Shown here piece after piece: positions 46,333 through 57,959 of a stretch of 64,000 nucleotides of DNA (its first letter is position 1; each line of letters begins with the position of its first letter). The stretch is taken from NCBI GenBank assembly GCA_030522415.1, contig CM060118.1, positions 15,504,651 through 15,568,650 of the forward strand, given 5' to 3'. A program made the position numbers and the translations under genes. Under the pieces are notes generated by a model. That model worked only from the letters and a program-made list of their open reading frames with translations, made no database searches and had not been told where the DNA came from. Source of the DNA: Channallabes apus. Its lineage: Eukaryota > Chordata > Actinopteri > Siluriformes > Clariidae.

Positions 46333-47934
46333 GATTTGTGCAGCCTGATATACTGATGTACCTGATGTATTATTAACTAGAATACGACAGTAGGAATCTC
46401 TATTTCAACTGTGCAGAAGGTTTTATTATTCATTCTGTAGAGCTTCATCATTTTCTAGTACCCCTATAGACTGATTTGTTCAGGTTCTTACACTTGCGTA
46501 AAACATATGTTTAGTCATGTTTAAGGAATCTCATTTCAATTTTCCATAAATATTTTCCATTATAGTGTATTTACATGTTTCTATTTGCAAGCCAATTCTA
46601 TACATGACTCATGCAGTACCTACAGTGAAAGAGAAAGTCAGTGCAAAACACAAAGCTTGGGATAAAGTGCTAGCAGCCAGAAGGACTCGAGACAGTAAAA
46701 ATAATTAACTTGAAGTTAAAATAATTATCAATTATTACAGTGAAACACAGTAATGACAATGATAAGGTTATGAGGAACCATTAGACATATAAGTCATTAA
46801 TCACTATGAAAACTTTATTAAAACTAAATAAACAAGAAAATTGTTGATCCAATTACATTACAGTTAGTTCTTAGAATGTGGTTCAAAACAGGTAATTAAA
46901 TTGACAATATAATTCAGTGCAAATATAAACTCATTAAAAAGCATTCTTTTGGCATCTGTTATATGAATCCTGATGAAAATGCACTACAGTAGTAACACAC
47001 ATCACTGTTCACTTTTATTAGTTTTATTATATGATTAATATATATTGTATATATGATTAAATACTAGTAATAAAAGGTGCTGTGAGTTAAAATTATTTGT
47101 TTTATATGATATTAACAGATACATATATTAATCACTATAGTGCAAAGAAACTGATAAATAAGTTTACTCACATAACAGGAAATTAACAATATTTAGACAT
47201 TATCCACATTTATAAAGTTGATTATTCTCTTAATTAAGCTATTCACCTGTAACTCACATACTCAAATAGCTCTCTAAGTGTAGAAAGGCACAAATTAACA
47301 CAAACCCAAGAGTGTATTATACAAAACAGATACTGCAGTGCACGAATATGACTATTTATAACTATATACAAAATACTTTGATGTGTATGTGAATGGATGT
47401 ATAGTCCCAGGTCCTGTATACTGTGAGTGTGTGCATGTGTGTGGGGTGTGCGGGAATATTGTATCATGTATTGTACTAGATATTGCATGTAAAGTCAATC
47501 TGGGAGGACAATGATGAAAAAATGCTGTCCTGTGATCCAGTCCCAAAGGTGAGTAATCCAATGTTGATGTATCTGCAAAGGGACAGAAGGCTTCATGGTC
47601 TCATGCGCATACTGTATGCACATAAACAACAATGGACTTTTGGCCTCTTTAAAGATGGTCAGCTGACCTCCTTGTCTCATGATTTGGAGAGAAAGTCTCA
47701 CAAGATTAAAAACATGGACCCAGAAGATAAATGATAGGGCAATATGTCATATGGTAACAGATTATTAAGTTTACAATGCCATATGTGGCTTTGCTAAATG
47801 TTATCAAGGATGGTAGCAAGAAGAAAAGAGAGCCACTTTCAGTTGTTGCCAAGAGGAAGGTTAAGTGAGGTTTAATGTCTCTTTATTTCATATTTTATTA
47901 CATTTACATGTTTTTTCCATTTTTAAAAATTGGT
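46333..47934. other. Intergenic, 1.6 kb, nothing recognised
   Basis: AT-rich. Small open frames around 47480-47740 have no coding support. Confidence 0.45.
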
Positions 47935-48106
47935 TTTCATATGCAAAATAATAATTATGGTGTTCAAAATTGGTAATATTTGAATGCCTGGAATGGATTA
48001 TCTGCATTTACATAATTTCCTATGAGAAAATATGTTTCAGAATCCAAAATATTTTGTCTTAAAACCTCCAGAATGGATTGAATTTGATTGCAGAGAGTCC
48101 ACTGTA
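47935..48106. mobile_element. Terminal fragment of a MITE-like repeat
   Basis: GAATGGATTATCTGCATTTA, CATAATTTCCTATGAGAAAA and a closing GAGAGTCCACTGTA fit the right end of a fish non-autonomous repeat that ends in CCACTGTA. The left end is not seen. Confidence 0.45.
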
Positions 48107-48269
48107 CTGACATTTCAATACTTCTAATTAATTTGTAATTAACTGTTGAAGGGTTGGATAAGCAACATCAATTTCGCCATCCAGAACTGGCGGTCAGAGG
48201 TCATGACATCACGTGCAAAAGGTCAATAGATTATTTGTATAAATAAAAGCTCTGTGATAATGAACCTGC

Positions 48270-48525
48270 ATCCCATTCAGGGTTTATTTTAGCCTAGCAT
48301 CCGGTGTTCCTGTGATAGACTCCAGATCAACTTGCACTATGGCAAGATAAAGTGATTACAGAAGAGATATTCATTTTACTTAGAAATAATATTGTACATA
48401 AGAACTGGTACATTTCTGTAGTGTGTAGCCTAAAACAAACCAAATTCTTTGGTGCTATAATCGAATTCCGGATCCTGGGGGAGCAGGGCGACTGTCCTAA
48501 CCACTAAGCCACCATGCTGCCTACT
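48270..48525 (-). mobile_element. Degenerate SINE fragments
   Basis: GACTGTCCTAACCACTAAGC followed by CACCATGCTGCC is the reversed tRNA-like head of the common SINE. Upstream sequence near 48280-48360 keeps faint traces of its tail half. Confidence 0.5.
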
Positions 48526-48657
48526 ATCACTTGCAAATATATTTCATTACTCAATGTTAAGTAATTAATCAATCATAAAACCAAATGCTTAATCAGTATC
48601 AATTATATACATAATCATGGTTTTATCAACAAATGAAAATATGTGATCCATTATATT

Positions 48658-48693
48658 AGATTAGATTAGATTAGATTAGATTAGATTAGATTC
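48658..48693. repeat. (TTAGA)n pentamer repeat, LINE tail
   Basis: Seven tandem TTAGA units at the 3' terminus of the minus-strand LINE. Confidence 0.92.
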
Positions 48694-49356
48694 AACTTTA
48701 TTGTCATTACACATGTACAGTACAAGTACAAGGCAACGAAATGCAGTTTAGGTCTAACAAGAAGTGCAATTAGCAGAAAGTGCAGGATAAAGGTATACGT
48801 TTAAAAAAAAGGGATATGTGCAGGGAGAAGCTATGGGTAACTATTAAAGAAAGATATTATGTGAGTATAATATACAGATTACTAGTAACTATAGTTATAA
48901 ATTTACAATGGATGAACCGTATGTACAGGTTGCTATTAACTGTAGGCAGGAATTTGCAAATAGATATCAACATAATGTACAGGATGTTATATGATCATAG
49001 TATACAGATTGCAAGTGACTATAATTATAAATTTACAGTGGATGAACAATATAAGTTGCTGTTGACTGTAGTTTGGAATTTTCAAATAGATATCAGCATA
49101 ATGTACAAGTTGCTATTTTCTATAGACAGGAATTTACATATGATATGAACATAATGTACATATGAACATAATGTACAGGAATTTATCAGTAGACATGTGT
49201 GAATATATATTCAACCAGAAGTTTACAAATATGTTGTGCATGGATATTTGTATTTTCAAATAGGTGTGTACATTGTAGTGCAGTCCATATTAAACAGTGT
49301 AAAGTGTAAATAGAGTAATGGGAAGAGTATAGGGGTGTGTGAGGGGTGAGCAGGTG

Positions 49357-50012
49357 TCAGTGGGGGGCAGAGTTCAATAAGGAGATAGCTCTGGGAAAGA
49401 AGCTATTCCTCAGTCTGCTAGTTCTTGACCTGGGACACCTGAAGCGCCGACCAGAAGGCATAAGAGAAAACAGTTTGTAGGCGGGGTGGGAGTAATCCTT
49501 CAGAATACTGCGTGCTCGACGCACACAGTGCTTCCTTTGAATGTCCTCGATGGCTGGAACTGGAGTCCCTATAATACGCTGGGCAGTTTTCACCACCCGC
49601 TGCAGTGCCTTGCGCTCAGCAACAGAGCAGCTTCCATACCAAACTGTGACACAGTTGGTTAGGATGCTTTCTATTGTGCAGCGATAGAGGTTCACCAGAG
49701 TAGATGAGGACAGCTGGTTCTTCTTAAGTGTTCTTAAGAAGAGTAGGTGCTGGTGAGCCTTCTTGACCAGGCTAGAGGTGTTGGTGGACCAGGATAGGTT
49801 CTCTGAAATGTGGGTCCCCAGGAACTTGAAGGATGGGACAGGTTCAACAACCATTCCGTTGATGTGAACGGGTTCATGTGAACCTCTTCCTCCTTTTCTG
49901 AAATCTACGATGAGCTCCTTGGTCTTCTTGGTGTTAAGGAGCAGATTATTGTCCGTGCACCAAGTGGCCAGGTGCTTGATCTCCTCCCTGTAGACAGACT
50001 CATCGTTGTTGC
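49357..50012 (-). pseudogene. Reverse transcriptase C-terminal fragment
   Basis: The minus-strand frame is open from about 50012 to the stop at 49357-49359. It begins SVYREEIKHLATWCTDNNLL and NTKKTKELIVDFRK, which is the region just downstream of the RT catalytic motifs. It continues with FKFLGTHISENLSW, SILTNCVTVWYGSC, ALQRVVKTAQRIIGTPVPAI and the terminal RLRNSFFPRAISLLNS. This is the thumb/connector end of a fish LINE protein. The catalytic YxDD part is absent because of 5' truncation. The frame itself has no internal stop, so the insertion is not very old. Confidence 0.85.
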
Positions 50013-50030
50013 TGACTCATCGTTGTTGCC

Positions 50031-50640
50031 TTTTTCAGGACTGTGTATTTCAACAATAATGTTGTAAAAATCCAAATAACTTTACAGATCTTCATTGCAA
50101 AGGGTTTAAACGATGTTTTCCATGCATGTTCAATTAACCATAATCAATTAATTAACATGCACCTGTGGAATGGTCGTTAAGACCTTAACAGCTTACAGAA
50201 AGTAGGCATTTAAGGTCACAGTTCTAAAAACGCAGGACACTAAAGAGACTTGTCTACCGACTGTGAAAAACAGCCAAAGAAGGAAGCCCAGGGTCCCTGC
50301 TCATCTGCGTGAACGTGCATTAGGCATGCTGCAGGGAGGCATGAGGACTGCTGATGTGGCTAGGGCAATAAATCGCCATGTCCGCACTGTGAGACGCCTA
50401 AGACAGCGCTACAGGGAGACAGGAAGGACAGCTGATCATACTCGCAAATAAAACTGACAAATCTGGTCCAGTCCAGGAGAGATGCACTGCAGTACTTCAA
50501 GCAGCTGGTGGCCACACCAGATGGAGAAATGGAGAAAAAGGATTTGAATGACAATTATGCAAAACTTGTAGTTTATTTGAATAGTAGAATGTGACAAATG
50601 AATAAACATGAGTGGGGACACACAAAGCATTGAATCTTAG
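50031..50640 (+). mobile_element. Deletion derivative of a Tc1-like element
   Basis: The segment CTTTTTCAGGACTGTGTATT through AGGAAGGACAGCTGATCAT is an inverted near-copy of 52978-52560. After a deletion it resumes at ACTGACAAATCTGGTCCAGT, equal to the complement of 52417 onward, then diverges after GGTGGCCAC. It lacks most of the transposase gene and both canonical ends. Confidence 0.8.
50263..50451 (+). pseudogene. Transposase N-terminal stub (Tc1-like HTH)
   Basis: About 60 codons encode a basic start and a helix-turn-helix (VPAHLRERALGMLQGGMRTA, then DVARAINRHVRTVRRLRQRY), and the frame ends soon after GRTADH because of the internal deletion. The matching part of the second copy is at 52736-52550. 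Only the DNA-binding first helix-turn-helix remains. Confidence 0.82.
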
Positions 50641-51732
50641 CATATGACTAGGGTATGGTTATGTATTAATGTCTTGTTTCCAGAAAAACATTTAGGAATG
50701 TGTCAAAAAAAAAAAAAAAACATCACTGGGATTTGCTCCGTTTACAAAATGTCTGGTTGAATATTTATAAGATTGAAGAAAAAAGAGAGAGAGAGAATGA
50801 TGTTCTGTGAGAGAAACACTACATGTTTGCAAAGTGCAAAGCAGAAGCATAGGAAAGGCTCAGCATACAGTGGCTGATTCACTGTGTAAACGAGCTAATA
50901 CAATATTCATCCATGCATATGGAATCTTGAGCAGACGTCTGCAGTCGGATGATTAAAAAAAGATCTCTGTCTTGTTTGTGAAGTTTTACGAGTAAAAGTG
51001 CACTTAACAAATGGAATGAAGCCTTTTCATTTATCACAAGCCGCTACTATTGAGCCACTAGATACCCACTTGTCTTGTTTGTGGTTTACAGAGACTCGTT
51101 GTGAGCAGAATGCATAGCCTTGTCAGCTGGGAGGCATTATTACCAGCCTGTACGTCTCTTCATTTTAGACTCCGGCTAAAAGCAGACAGGGTGATCATTT
51201 GATTTTTATTACTATGAAATCTAATAATCCCAGCCATTTGATGACATTTAATGCCATTTCAGCTGTTGCAAATAAACAAAAAAAAACAAGGTTTGGGCTC
51301 ATAACCCGAGGCAACAATAAGGACATACTCATACTTCGGAGTATTTGAATGCCGGGTCACATGAATTTAGTCACATGGATAACAATCTAATTATTCATAT
51401 GTTTTTTTAAGCAGTTGTGTGGCTTATTATGTTTTACACATTTTTCACCAGATACTGTATTTACTACACTGTAAAAAAAAAAAAAAAAAGATCTATAAAA
51501 CTATTGAGGCAACATGATGCAATAGATTATTGAGTTTTATTAACTACTTGGAAAACCTATCGTAAAACTAAGTCAATATACAGTAAATAAAGAAAAATTA
51601 TATTATAGCCCGTTATAAAATGTTGATAATTTCCTGAAGTCTGGAACTCCTGGAACTATCTTCAACCTGAGCTTAAAATTTTGCTAATTAACAACTGCTA
51701 ATTCATTTAATCAGGTGTTTTTTGTTAAGAGA
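50641..51732. other. Intergenic, nothing recognised
   Basis: Contains A-runs at about 50705-50720 and 51473-51489. No gene signature. Confidence 0.45.
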
Positions 51733-51910
51733 TTATGATTTGATTATTTGTCACATTTGTACCCTACAGCACAGCGAAATTATAAAAAAAAGTTTCGCAT
51801 ATCCCCGTTACAGTAGGAAGCTTGGGTCAGAATGCTGGTCAGCACGATGTAGCAAGATACAGCAGCCCTGGAGCAGATAGGGTTAAAACTGCTCAGGGGC
51901 TCAACACTGG
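51733..51910 (-). mobile_element. Degenerate SINE of a second family
   Basis: ATTATTTGTCACATTTGTAC, CTACAGCACAGCGAAATTAT, TTTCGCATATCCCCGTTACA and CCTGGAGCAGATAGGGTTAA parallel the fragment at 62618-62775. The tRNA-like head (expected on the right) is lost. Confidence 0.6.
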
Positions 51911-51914
51911 CAAG

Positions 51915-52150
51915 GGTTTAACTGCTTCAACTCGTCTGAGGAGGCTTTCCACGAGGTGTTTATAGGAATTTTTGACCATTCTTCCAGAAGGTCAGACATT
52001 GATGTTGGATGAGAAGGTCTGGCTGGTAGTCTCAGCTCTAATTCATCGCAAAGGTGTTCTATCGGGTTGTTCACACCAAACAGTGGTCTGCATGCCTAGG
52101 GGCTTGATTTTGTACACGTGAATACTTTTGGAGTGAATATTTTTGGCAAT
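51915..52150. mobile_element. Fragment of the Tc1-type MITE family seen in oprm1 intron 2
   Basis: TTTATAGGAATTTTTGACCA, TTCTTCCAGAAGGTCAGACA, TTGATGTTGGATGAGAAGGT and TGTTCTATCGGGTTG are from the other half of the same transposon family as 38061-38540, in the opposite orientation. The terminus near 52110-52150 (GTGAATACTTTTGGAG) is eroded. Confidence 0.65.
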
Positions 52151-52168
52151 ATTGTATGTATATATATA

Positions 52169-52978
52169 TACTCAACAAAAAAAGAAACGTCCTCTGACTT
52201 TCAACTGTTTTTACTTTCAGTAAACTTAAGGTGTAAATATTTGTATGAACACTAAAAGAGTCAACACCATAAGACATAAACTAAAAATATTTCACAATGT
52301 GTCCCTGAATGAAGGGAGGCTCAAAATCAAAAGTACCAGTCAGTATTTGGTGGCCACCAGCTGCTTGAAGTACTGCAGTGCATCTCCTCCTCATGGACTG
52401 GACCAGATTTGTCAGTTCTTGCTGTGAGATGGAGGGATTGTGTGTTCCTGGTGTGACTCGGGCAGTTGTTGTGGGCATCCTGTACCTGTCACGCAGGTGT
52501 AATATTCGGATATACCCATCCTGTGCAGGTGTTGTTACACGTGGTCTTCCACTGCGAGGATGATCAGCTATCCTTCCTGTCTCCCTGTAGCGCTGTCTTA
52601 GGCATCTCACAGTGCGGACATGGCAATTTATTGCCCTAGCCACATCAGCAGTCCTCATGCCTCCCTGCAGCATGCCTAATGCACGTTCACGCAGATGAGC
52701 AGGGACCCTGGGCTTCTTTCTTTGGGTGTTTTTCACAGTCGGTAGACAAGTCTCTTTAGTGTCCTGCGTTTTTAGAACTGTGACCTTAAATGCCTACTTT
52801 CTGTAAGCTGTTAAGGTCTTAACGACCATTCCACAGGTGCATGTTAATTAATTGATTGTGGTTAATTCAACATGCATGGAAAACATTGTTTAAACCCTTT
52901 ACAATGAAGATCTGTAAAGTTATTTGGATTTTTACAACATTATTGTTGAAATACACAGTCCTGAAAAAGATTTGCAAA
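52169..52978 (-). mobile_element. Tc1-like element, second derivative, one end intact
   Basis: The element begins TA-CTCAACAAAAAAAGAAACGT at 52169, a Tc1/mariner-type terminus inside a short TA run. It continues through the transposase N-terminal region on the minus strand to GACTGTG...TTCAGGACTG near 52960. The far end is replaced by a foreign Tc1 terminal repeat at 52984. The C-terminal catalytic half of the transposase is missing. Confidence 0.82.
52281..52736 (-). pseudogene. Truncated Tc1-like transposase (DNA-binding part)
   Basis: A 151-codon minus-strand frame starts MKNTQRKKPRVPAHLRERAL and shows the first helix-turn-helix (ADVARAINCHVRTVRCLRQR), a GRPRVTTPAQD linker and a second helix-turn-helix region (ILHLRDRYRMPTTTARVTP). 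It then runs out into sequence without DDE motifs. Alignment with the copy at 50031 shows that both lack the catalytic domain. GTG at 52736-52734 is the first codon of the computed frame; the native start is not certain. Confidence 0.82.
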
Positions 52979-52983
52979 AAATT

Positions 52984-53065
52984 GCAATAAAATAGATTCA
53001 TGTTTGTGGCTGTAATGTGACAAAACGTGGAAAAGTTCAAGGGGGCCGAATACTTTTGCAAGCCA

Positions 53066-53070
<5 letters not shown>
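52984..53070 (-). mobile_element. Solo terminal repeat of the 5.0-6.6 kb Tc1 family
   Basis: GATTCATGTTTGTGGCTGTA, GTGACAAAACGTGGAAAAGT and TCAAGGGGGCCGAATACTTT, ending AGCCACTGTA, match 6546-6620 closely. The rest of the element is absent. It abuts the (AT)n tract. Confidence 0.88.

Positions 53071-53136
<66 letters not shown>
53071..53136. repeat. (AT)n microsatellite
   Basis: About 33 TA units starting exactly at the TA of the Tc1 terminus, suggesting the repeat grew from, or was the target for, the TA dinucleotide. Confidence 0.93.
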
Positions 53137-53138
<2 letters not shown>

Positions 53139-53657
53139 GTACAGTATATGACAAATATTTCAGTTTTGAGAATACAGGAAGGCTTGGTTGACACAGTTAA
53201 TTCCTAGGCTGTGTTGAATACGGTAATCACTATTCCCTACACTGACAACAATAACTTCACTAGACAAAACACTAAGCCGTCTATGAACTGAAAACATACC
53301 TGTTAAAATGATTTTAGAAAACAGTTATTGAATTGCAGACTTGAAAGCATTCCCTAGATATTCTCCTACGTATGTGTTTCAGGCACCACTACAAAATGTA
53401 ATGAAGAGAGCACACACAGCTTCATACACAGCTCTGAAAGATTGAAGACTGAAGGCGTTCAAACGATCGGTACAGCCTTACTTATGGAAGACTTCGATTG
53501 TTTTCTGCAGGCTGAAGGAGGTAAGATTGAATAGGTGTGGAGGCACCGGTTAGAGTACTAGCACTCCTCTGTCAGACATGTAATTCAAAAGACTGAGCTC
53601 CATTTAAAGGTGGAAGACAACTCGGAATGTGATTTCCAATGCTCCTTAGTATTTTGT

Positions 53658-53662
<5 letters not shown>
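53137..53662. other. Intergenic, nothing recognised
   Basis: Unique-looking sequence between two microsatellites. Confidence 0.45.

Positions 53663-53738
<76 letters not shown>
53663..53738. repeat. (GT)n microsatellite
   Basis: About 38 uninterrupted GT units. Confidence 0.95.
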
Positions 53739-53740
<2 letters not shown>

Positions 53741-54142
53741 ACATAACTGATGATGTTGAAAGATTCAGTAATTTTGTGAAACTGTTGGTAACTCCCTGAT
53801 AATCAAATAATCTCCAACCATCTGAAACAGATTCACTTAATTGAACTTGAGATTAAATATTTGTTCTCATATTTTCTGGCAGTCAGAATGAATCAGCTTT
53901 ATGGTGATGTGATTCATGATTTTTTTTTTAACCGAATAAATTCATATTCACAGGGTCTTATATGGCAGATACAAGACATAATGTAAGGCCAATAATAAAG
54001 AGGTGAAAATTTTTATAGAACAAAGATACATTTATAGTCATTGCCAGAAAGTGTCAGTTTTGTGCATTTTACTGTGTAAAGATTACAGTACAAATGGATT
54101 CATTTACTTTGTTGGATAGACAGTGACGCATAACGATCATCC

Positions 54143-54670
54143 ATTTCCAGACACTTAAATAAAACATGTGAGTAGGATAAAAATATTACCATGTGTTGGA
54201 TACTCAATCACCTATAATAAATATTTTTAAGGCAAGTTTGCTTAAAATCTAAACATATATTTAAATAACTATTCAGACCCTTTATTCAGTAGCTGCTGGA
54301 TATCCTGTATCTTTGGGACCAGTTTGAGTCTTTTTGAGGCTCAATACCGAGGGATTTTGGTAGTTTCTCTAAATCATCCTGTCAGATCCGCTCAAAGTCA
54401 ACCAGTTTAAATGGAATAAATGGATTTCAAGCCTGAAGTTTTGCTTGGCCACTCGAGAGCATTAAGAGATTAGTCTTGAAGCCTTGTCTTGGCAGTTTGC
54501 TTTGGGTCACTTGGGACCACAGTTCCTGTTCCTGTCATAGCATGATACTGCCATTACCATCTCAGTCATTTCTAGTTCGATGTTGCATTGAGCAGTAGTC
54601 CATTGAGGATGGTAGATTTCCAGACACTCCTTTAAAACTTGTGAGTAAGATAAAAATATCCCCATGTGTT
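54143..54670. mobile_element. Tc1-like remnant between two direct repeats
   Basis: The core at 54265-54540 holds CTATTCAGACCCTTTATTCA, TGGCCACTCGAGAGCATTAA and CTTGGCAGTTTGCTTTGGGT, decayed minus-strand Tc1-like blocks. Around it, 54143-54198 and 54613-54670 are direct repeats of about 55 bp (TTTCCAGACAC...TGTGAGTA...ATAAAAATAT...CCATGTGTT). Confidence 0.55.
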
Positions 54671-55682
54671 AAAGAAGTGGTGATATCCTTCTTGCCTCCC
54701 TATCTACCCTTGAATGTCTGCTTTCTAAATGATAACAATGGTCTGCTTTTTGCTGGCAGTAATGTTGTACAATCACCCTTCAACCACAGCACATGTCACA
54801 GCAGTAACACACATACTAAATGTGATGCTAATGGACCAGCTGCAGCTATTGCACAAAAACAAACCATTTCCCTAAACATCACTAGAACCTTTCCTGTGCA
54901 TGCAAGCTGCTTTCATGTAGTGAATCAGTGAAATCACTTCCTCTCTGTGAATAACCCATAATGGTGGTCAAGGTCACGGATATATTGAAGAAGAGTCAAA
55001 AAGTGATGTATTTAAAAATATATATTTTATGTATTATTAATATTACATGACTTCTAGTAATGAAAAAAATTCAAAGCGTTCAACAAAAATTCAACATTTA
55101 TTTTACTTTTTAGTGAGTAAAATAGATGTTGCATTTTTTTTTACTTTTATTAAATGATTGAGTATTTAATTCTATACTAGCATTAATACCTGTTGTTTTA
55201 CGATAAAGAGTTAAAGCTAAGGTTTAAGCTAAAAATAAACTGATCAGCATTATTTAATCAGTGATATTATTATTTCAGGTTGATGCCCATGTACTGTACA
55301 TGTCTTCCTGTCTTTCTTATTAATATAACTTATTAATATAAAGAAATGCAATTTTATAAGGTTAGGTATCTTACACCTCGGTTAAGCTAAGTTGTACTTT
55401 TTTATCGTCAGCCAAATACACTCCCGGTTTAAAGTAAATTATGTTTGATCTAACGACCCCTGTTATTAGGATGTGTTATTAGCATAATAGCGTTCCACAT
55501 GATTAACATATATTAGCATCTGGGTTTTTAAACATATGAGACAAACTGGTTTTGATGTTCCTTACAGTATTTGAACTACATTAATCTGTCCATAAATCTT
55601 TAAGGGTTCTGTTTTCACAGTCTAGCTTTGCTGTATTGCATGTTCTTTTGTGTTTTATGAGAATTCGATCACCTTATAGGGG
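54671..55682. other. Intergenic, nothing recognised
   Basis: AT-rich. The 96-codon frame at 54641-54931 has no homolog I recognise and no supporting context. Confidence 0.45.
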
Positions 55683-57549
55683 CATTACAAAATTATTAGA
55701 GATAAGAAACTCGCTCCCTGGTATAACGATCACACGCGCACTTTAAATTAGAGCGTAAATGGCGTCAAACTAAATTGTTAGTATTTCAAAGAGCATGGAA
55801 ACAGAGCATCCTGAACTACAGTATAGGAAAGCTCTTAGTGTAGCTAGATCTACATATCTCTCCACTCTTATAGAATAAAATAAAAATAATCCTAGATTTT
55901 TATCTAATACCGTAGCCAAATTAATCAGAAATAAGACCACTACAGAAATCTCCACAACAACATCATGCAATAGTGAGGACTTCATGAACTTTTTTAATAA
56001 TAAAATTGTAAATATCAGGCATAAAATTGAGGCTTTGAAACCGAACAATGTAATTGATACAGATGTTAACCTAGCCATGTCAGATCGGAACCTAGAATAC
56101 TTTACTCCTCTTGAAGAGAATGAACTAATTTCACTCATCTCTTCTGCAAATTCATCAACCTGTATATTAGATCCTAGAACCGCTGTTGAGAATAATTAAT
56201 TCCTCACTCAGCATTGGTTATGTTCCAAAATCTTTTAAATTAGGAGTTATCAAACCAATAATTAAGAAACCTGACCTCGACCCGTGTCAGCTGTCCAATT
56301 ACAGGCCAATATCAAACCTCCCCTTTATCTCTAAGATTCTGGAAAAGATAGTAGCGGAGCAGCTTTGCTCATATCTACATAGAAATGGCATACATGAACT
56401 GTATCAGTCAGGATTTAGGCCTCATCACAGCACAGAAACAGCACTCGTTAAAGTAGTAAATGACCTCCTATTGGCCTCTGATCAGGGTTGTGTAACTATG
56501 CTTGTATTACTCGACCTCAGTGCAGCTTTTGACACCATCGATCATGCTATTCTTCTTCACAGATTAGAAAATGTAGTAGGAATTAAGGGTACAGCCCACT
56601 CCTGGCTCAGATCCTATTTGACCGATCGTTATCAGTATGTAGACTTAAATGGTGATTATTCTGCATGTTCTCTAGTGGAGTTTGGCGTTCCGCAGGGTTC
56701 AGTTTTAGGCCCACTGCTTTTTTCCCTTTACATGCTTCCTCTGGGCAACATAATCCGTAAGCATGGTATTAGTTTTCATTGTTATGCTGACGACACACAG
56801 TTAACTTCCTTCTGCTTAATCCGGATAAGACAGAAGTTCTACAGTAGTCATAGGACCGCATACAGCTAGGAGTAAAATCTTAGATCACATCGTAACTTTA
56901 GATGGCCTTTCTGTTCCATCAAGTGCAACAGAAAAAGACCTCGGCGTGATTATAGATTCCAGCCTTTCATTTGAAGCTCATGTAGATAATATCACCAGGA
57001 TAGCATTCTTTCACCTCAAAAATATTGCCAAGATAAGAAATATATTGTCGCTAAACAATGCAGAAAAACTAGTTCATGCTTTTATCACTTCTAGGTTGAA
57101 CTATTGTAATGCCTTACTGTCTGGTTGTTCAGCTAGGTGCATAAACAAGCTTCAGCTAGTCCAGAATGCAGCAGCGAGAGTCCTCACTAGAACCAGAAGA
57201 TATGAGCACATCACCCCTATCTTATCTTCACTGCATTGGCTCCCTGTGAAATTTCGCATTGATTTTAAAATACTACTCTTGACATACGTATAAAGCATTA
57301 AATGGTCTCACGCCACAGAATCTGAGCGAACTGCTAGTGTCTTACGATCCGCCACGCCTACTTCGATCAAAGGATGCAGGCTGCTTGTCAGTACCGCGTA
57401 TTATAAAAACTACAGCTGGGGGCAGAGCTTTTTTTTACAAAGCCCCAAAATTATGGAATAGTCTTTCAAATAGTGTTCGGGACTCAGACACAGTCTCAGT
57501 GTTTAAGTCTAGGCTAAAAACCTATTTATTTAGCCAAGCATTTTTATAA
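55683..57549 (+). pseudogene. L2 reverse transcriptase, broken copy
   Basis: The RT core [20 protein letters not shown] to YADDTQL (56186-56869) is intact in motif order, including the [11 protein letters not shown]sp and YADD. Relative to the first copy there is a deletion of about 55 bp at 56176 (after ILDP), a deletion of about 93 bp just after YADDTQL (56812), a small deletion near 55748, and stop codons such as TAG at 55876-55878. Pieces after the second deletion (56946-57549) carry the C-terminal part. It is not functional. Confidence 0.9.
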
Positions 57550-57955
57550 ATAGATTTGCCTTAGGTAAAGGAGCAGATCTGGGGGACTCATGGACGTAGA
57601 GTATTATGGTGAACTGGTATGTTTAGATGCCTCACTCTCATTTGATCACTCAAACCTGATGGTGAGGTGATTGTTTGCTTTACATCTCAGGGAGCCCTCA
57701 TGTTTGTGTTTGCTTCTGGCTCTCCCTTTTAGTTGTTCTGTCATAGTTAGTCCTGCCGGAGTCCCTGCTTGCACTCTACAGTAAATATACATTCACATTA
57801 TACATTATGTGACTGTGACCATATCTAACTCCCATCTCTCCTCTTCTTCTCTTTCTCCCCCTCTTTCTCTTTCCTCTCTCCCCCTGTCTCCCCCTTTCAC
57901 TCTTTCTCTCTCTCTCTGTCAAGCTACACATGTCATCCCTGAGCTGCCAGTGATC
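55683..57955 (+). mobile_element. L2-clade LINE, second copy, truncated at both ends
   Basis: It starts within the reverse transcriptase gene at AAAATTATTAGAGATAAGAA (equal to 7576 onward) and ends in the 3' UTR at GTGATCCAGACT, equal to 9978, without the GAATT tail. The aligned parts differ from the first copy at only a few positions per line. A different L2-like element follows immediately. Confidence 0.9.
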
Positions 57956-57959
57956 CAGA

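Larger units (their letters stand above)
48658..50030 (-). mobile_element. 5'-truncated non-LTR retrotransposon with (TCTAA)n tail
   Basis: On the minus strand a C-terminal reverse transcriptase fragment (50012-49357) is followed by a 3' UTR and a (TCTAA)n-type terminal repeat, seen here as TTAGA units at 48658-48693. The 3' UTR carries two related blocks, one at 48868 and one at 49000, with AGATT, TATAAATTTACA and GGATGAAC, a diverged duplication of period about 132 bp. The protein type is that of Rex1/CR1-like fish LINEs, but the exact clade is uncertain. Confidence 0.8.

Noticed and set aside
47483..47734. 83-codon frame
   Set aside because: No domain, no repeat family and no splice-bounded context; consistent with chance.
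54641..54931. 96-codon frame
   Set aside because: No splice or promoter context and no recognisable domain; length is within chance for this amount of DNA.
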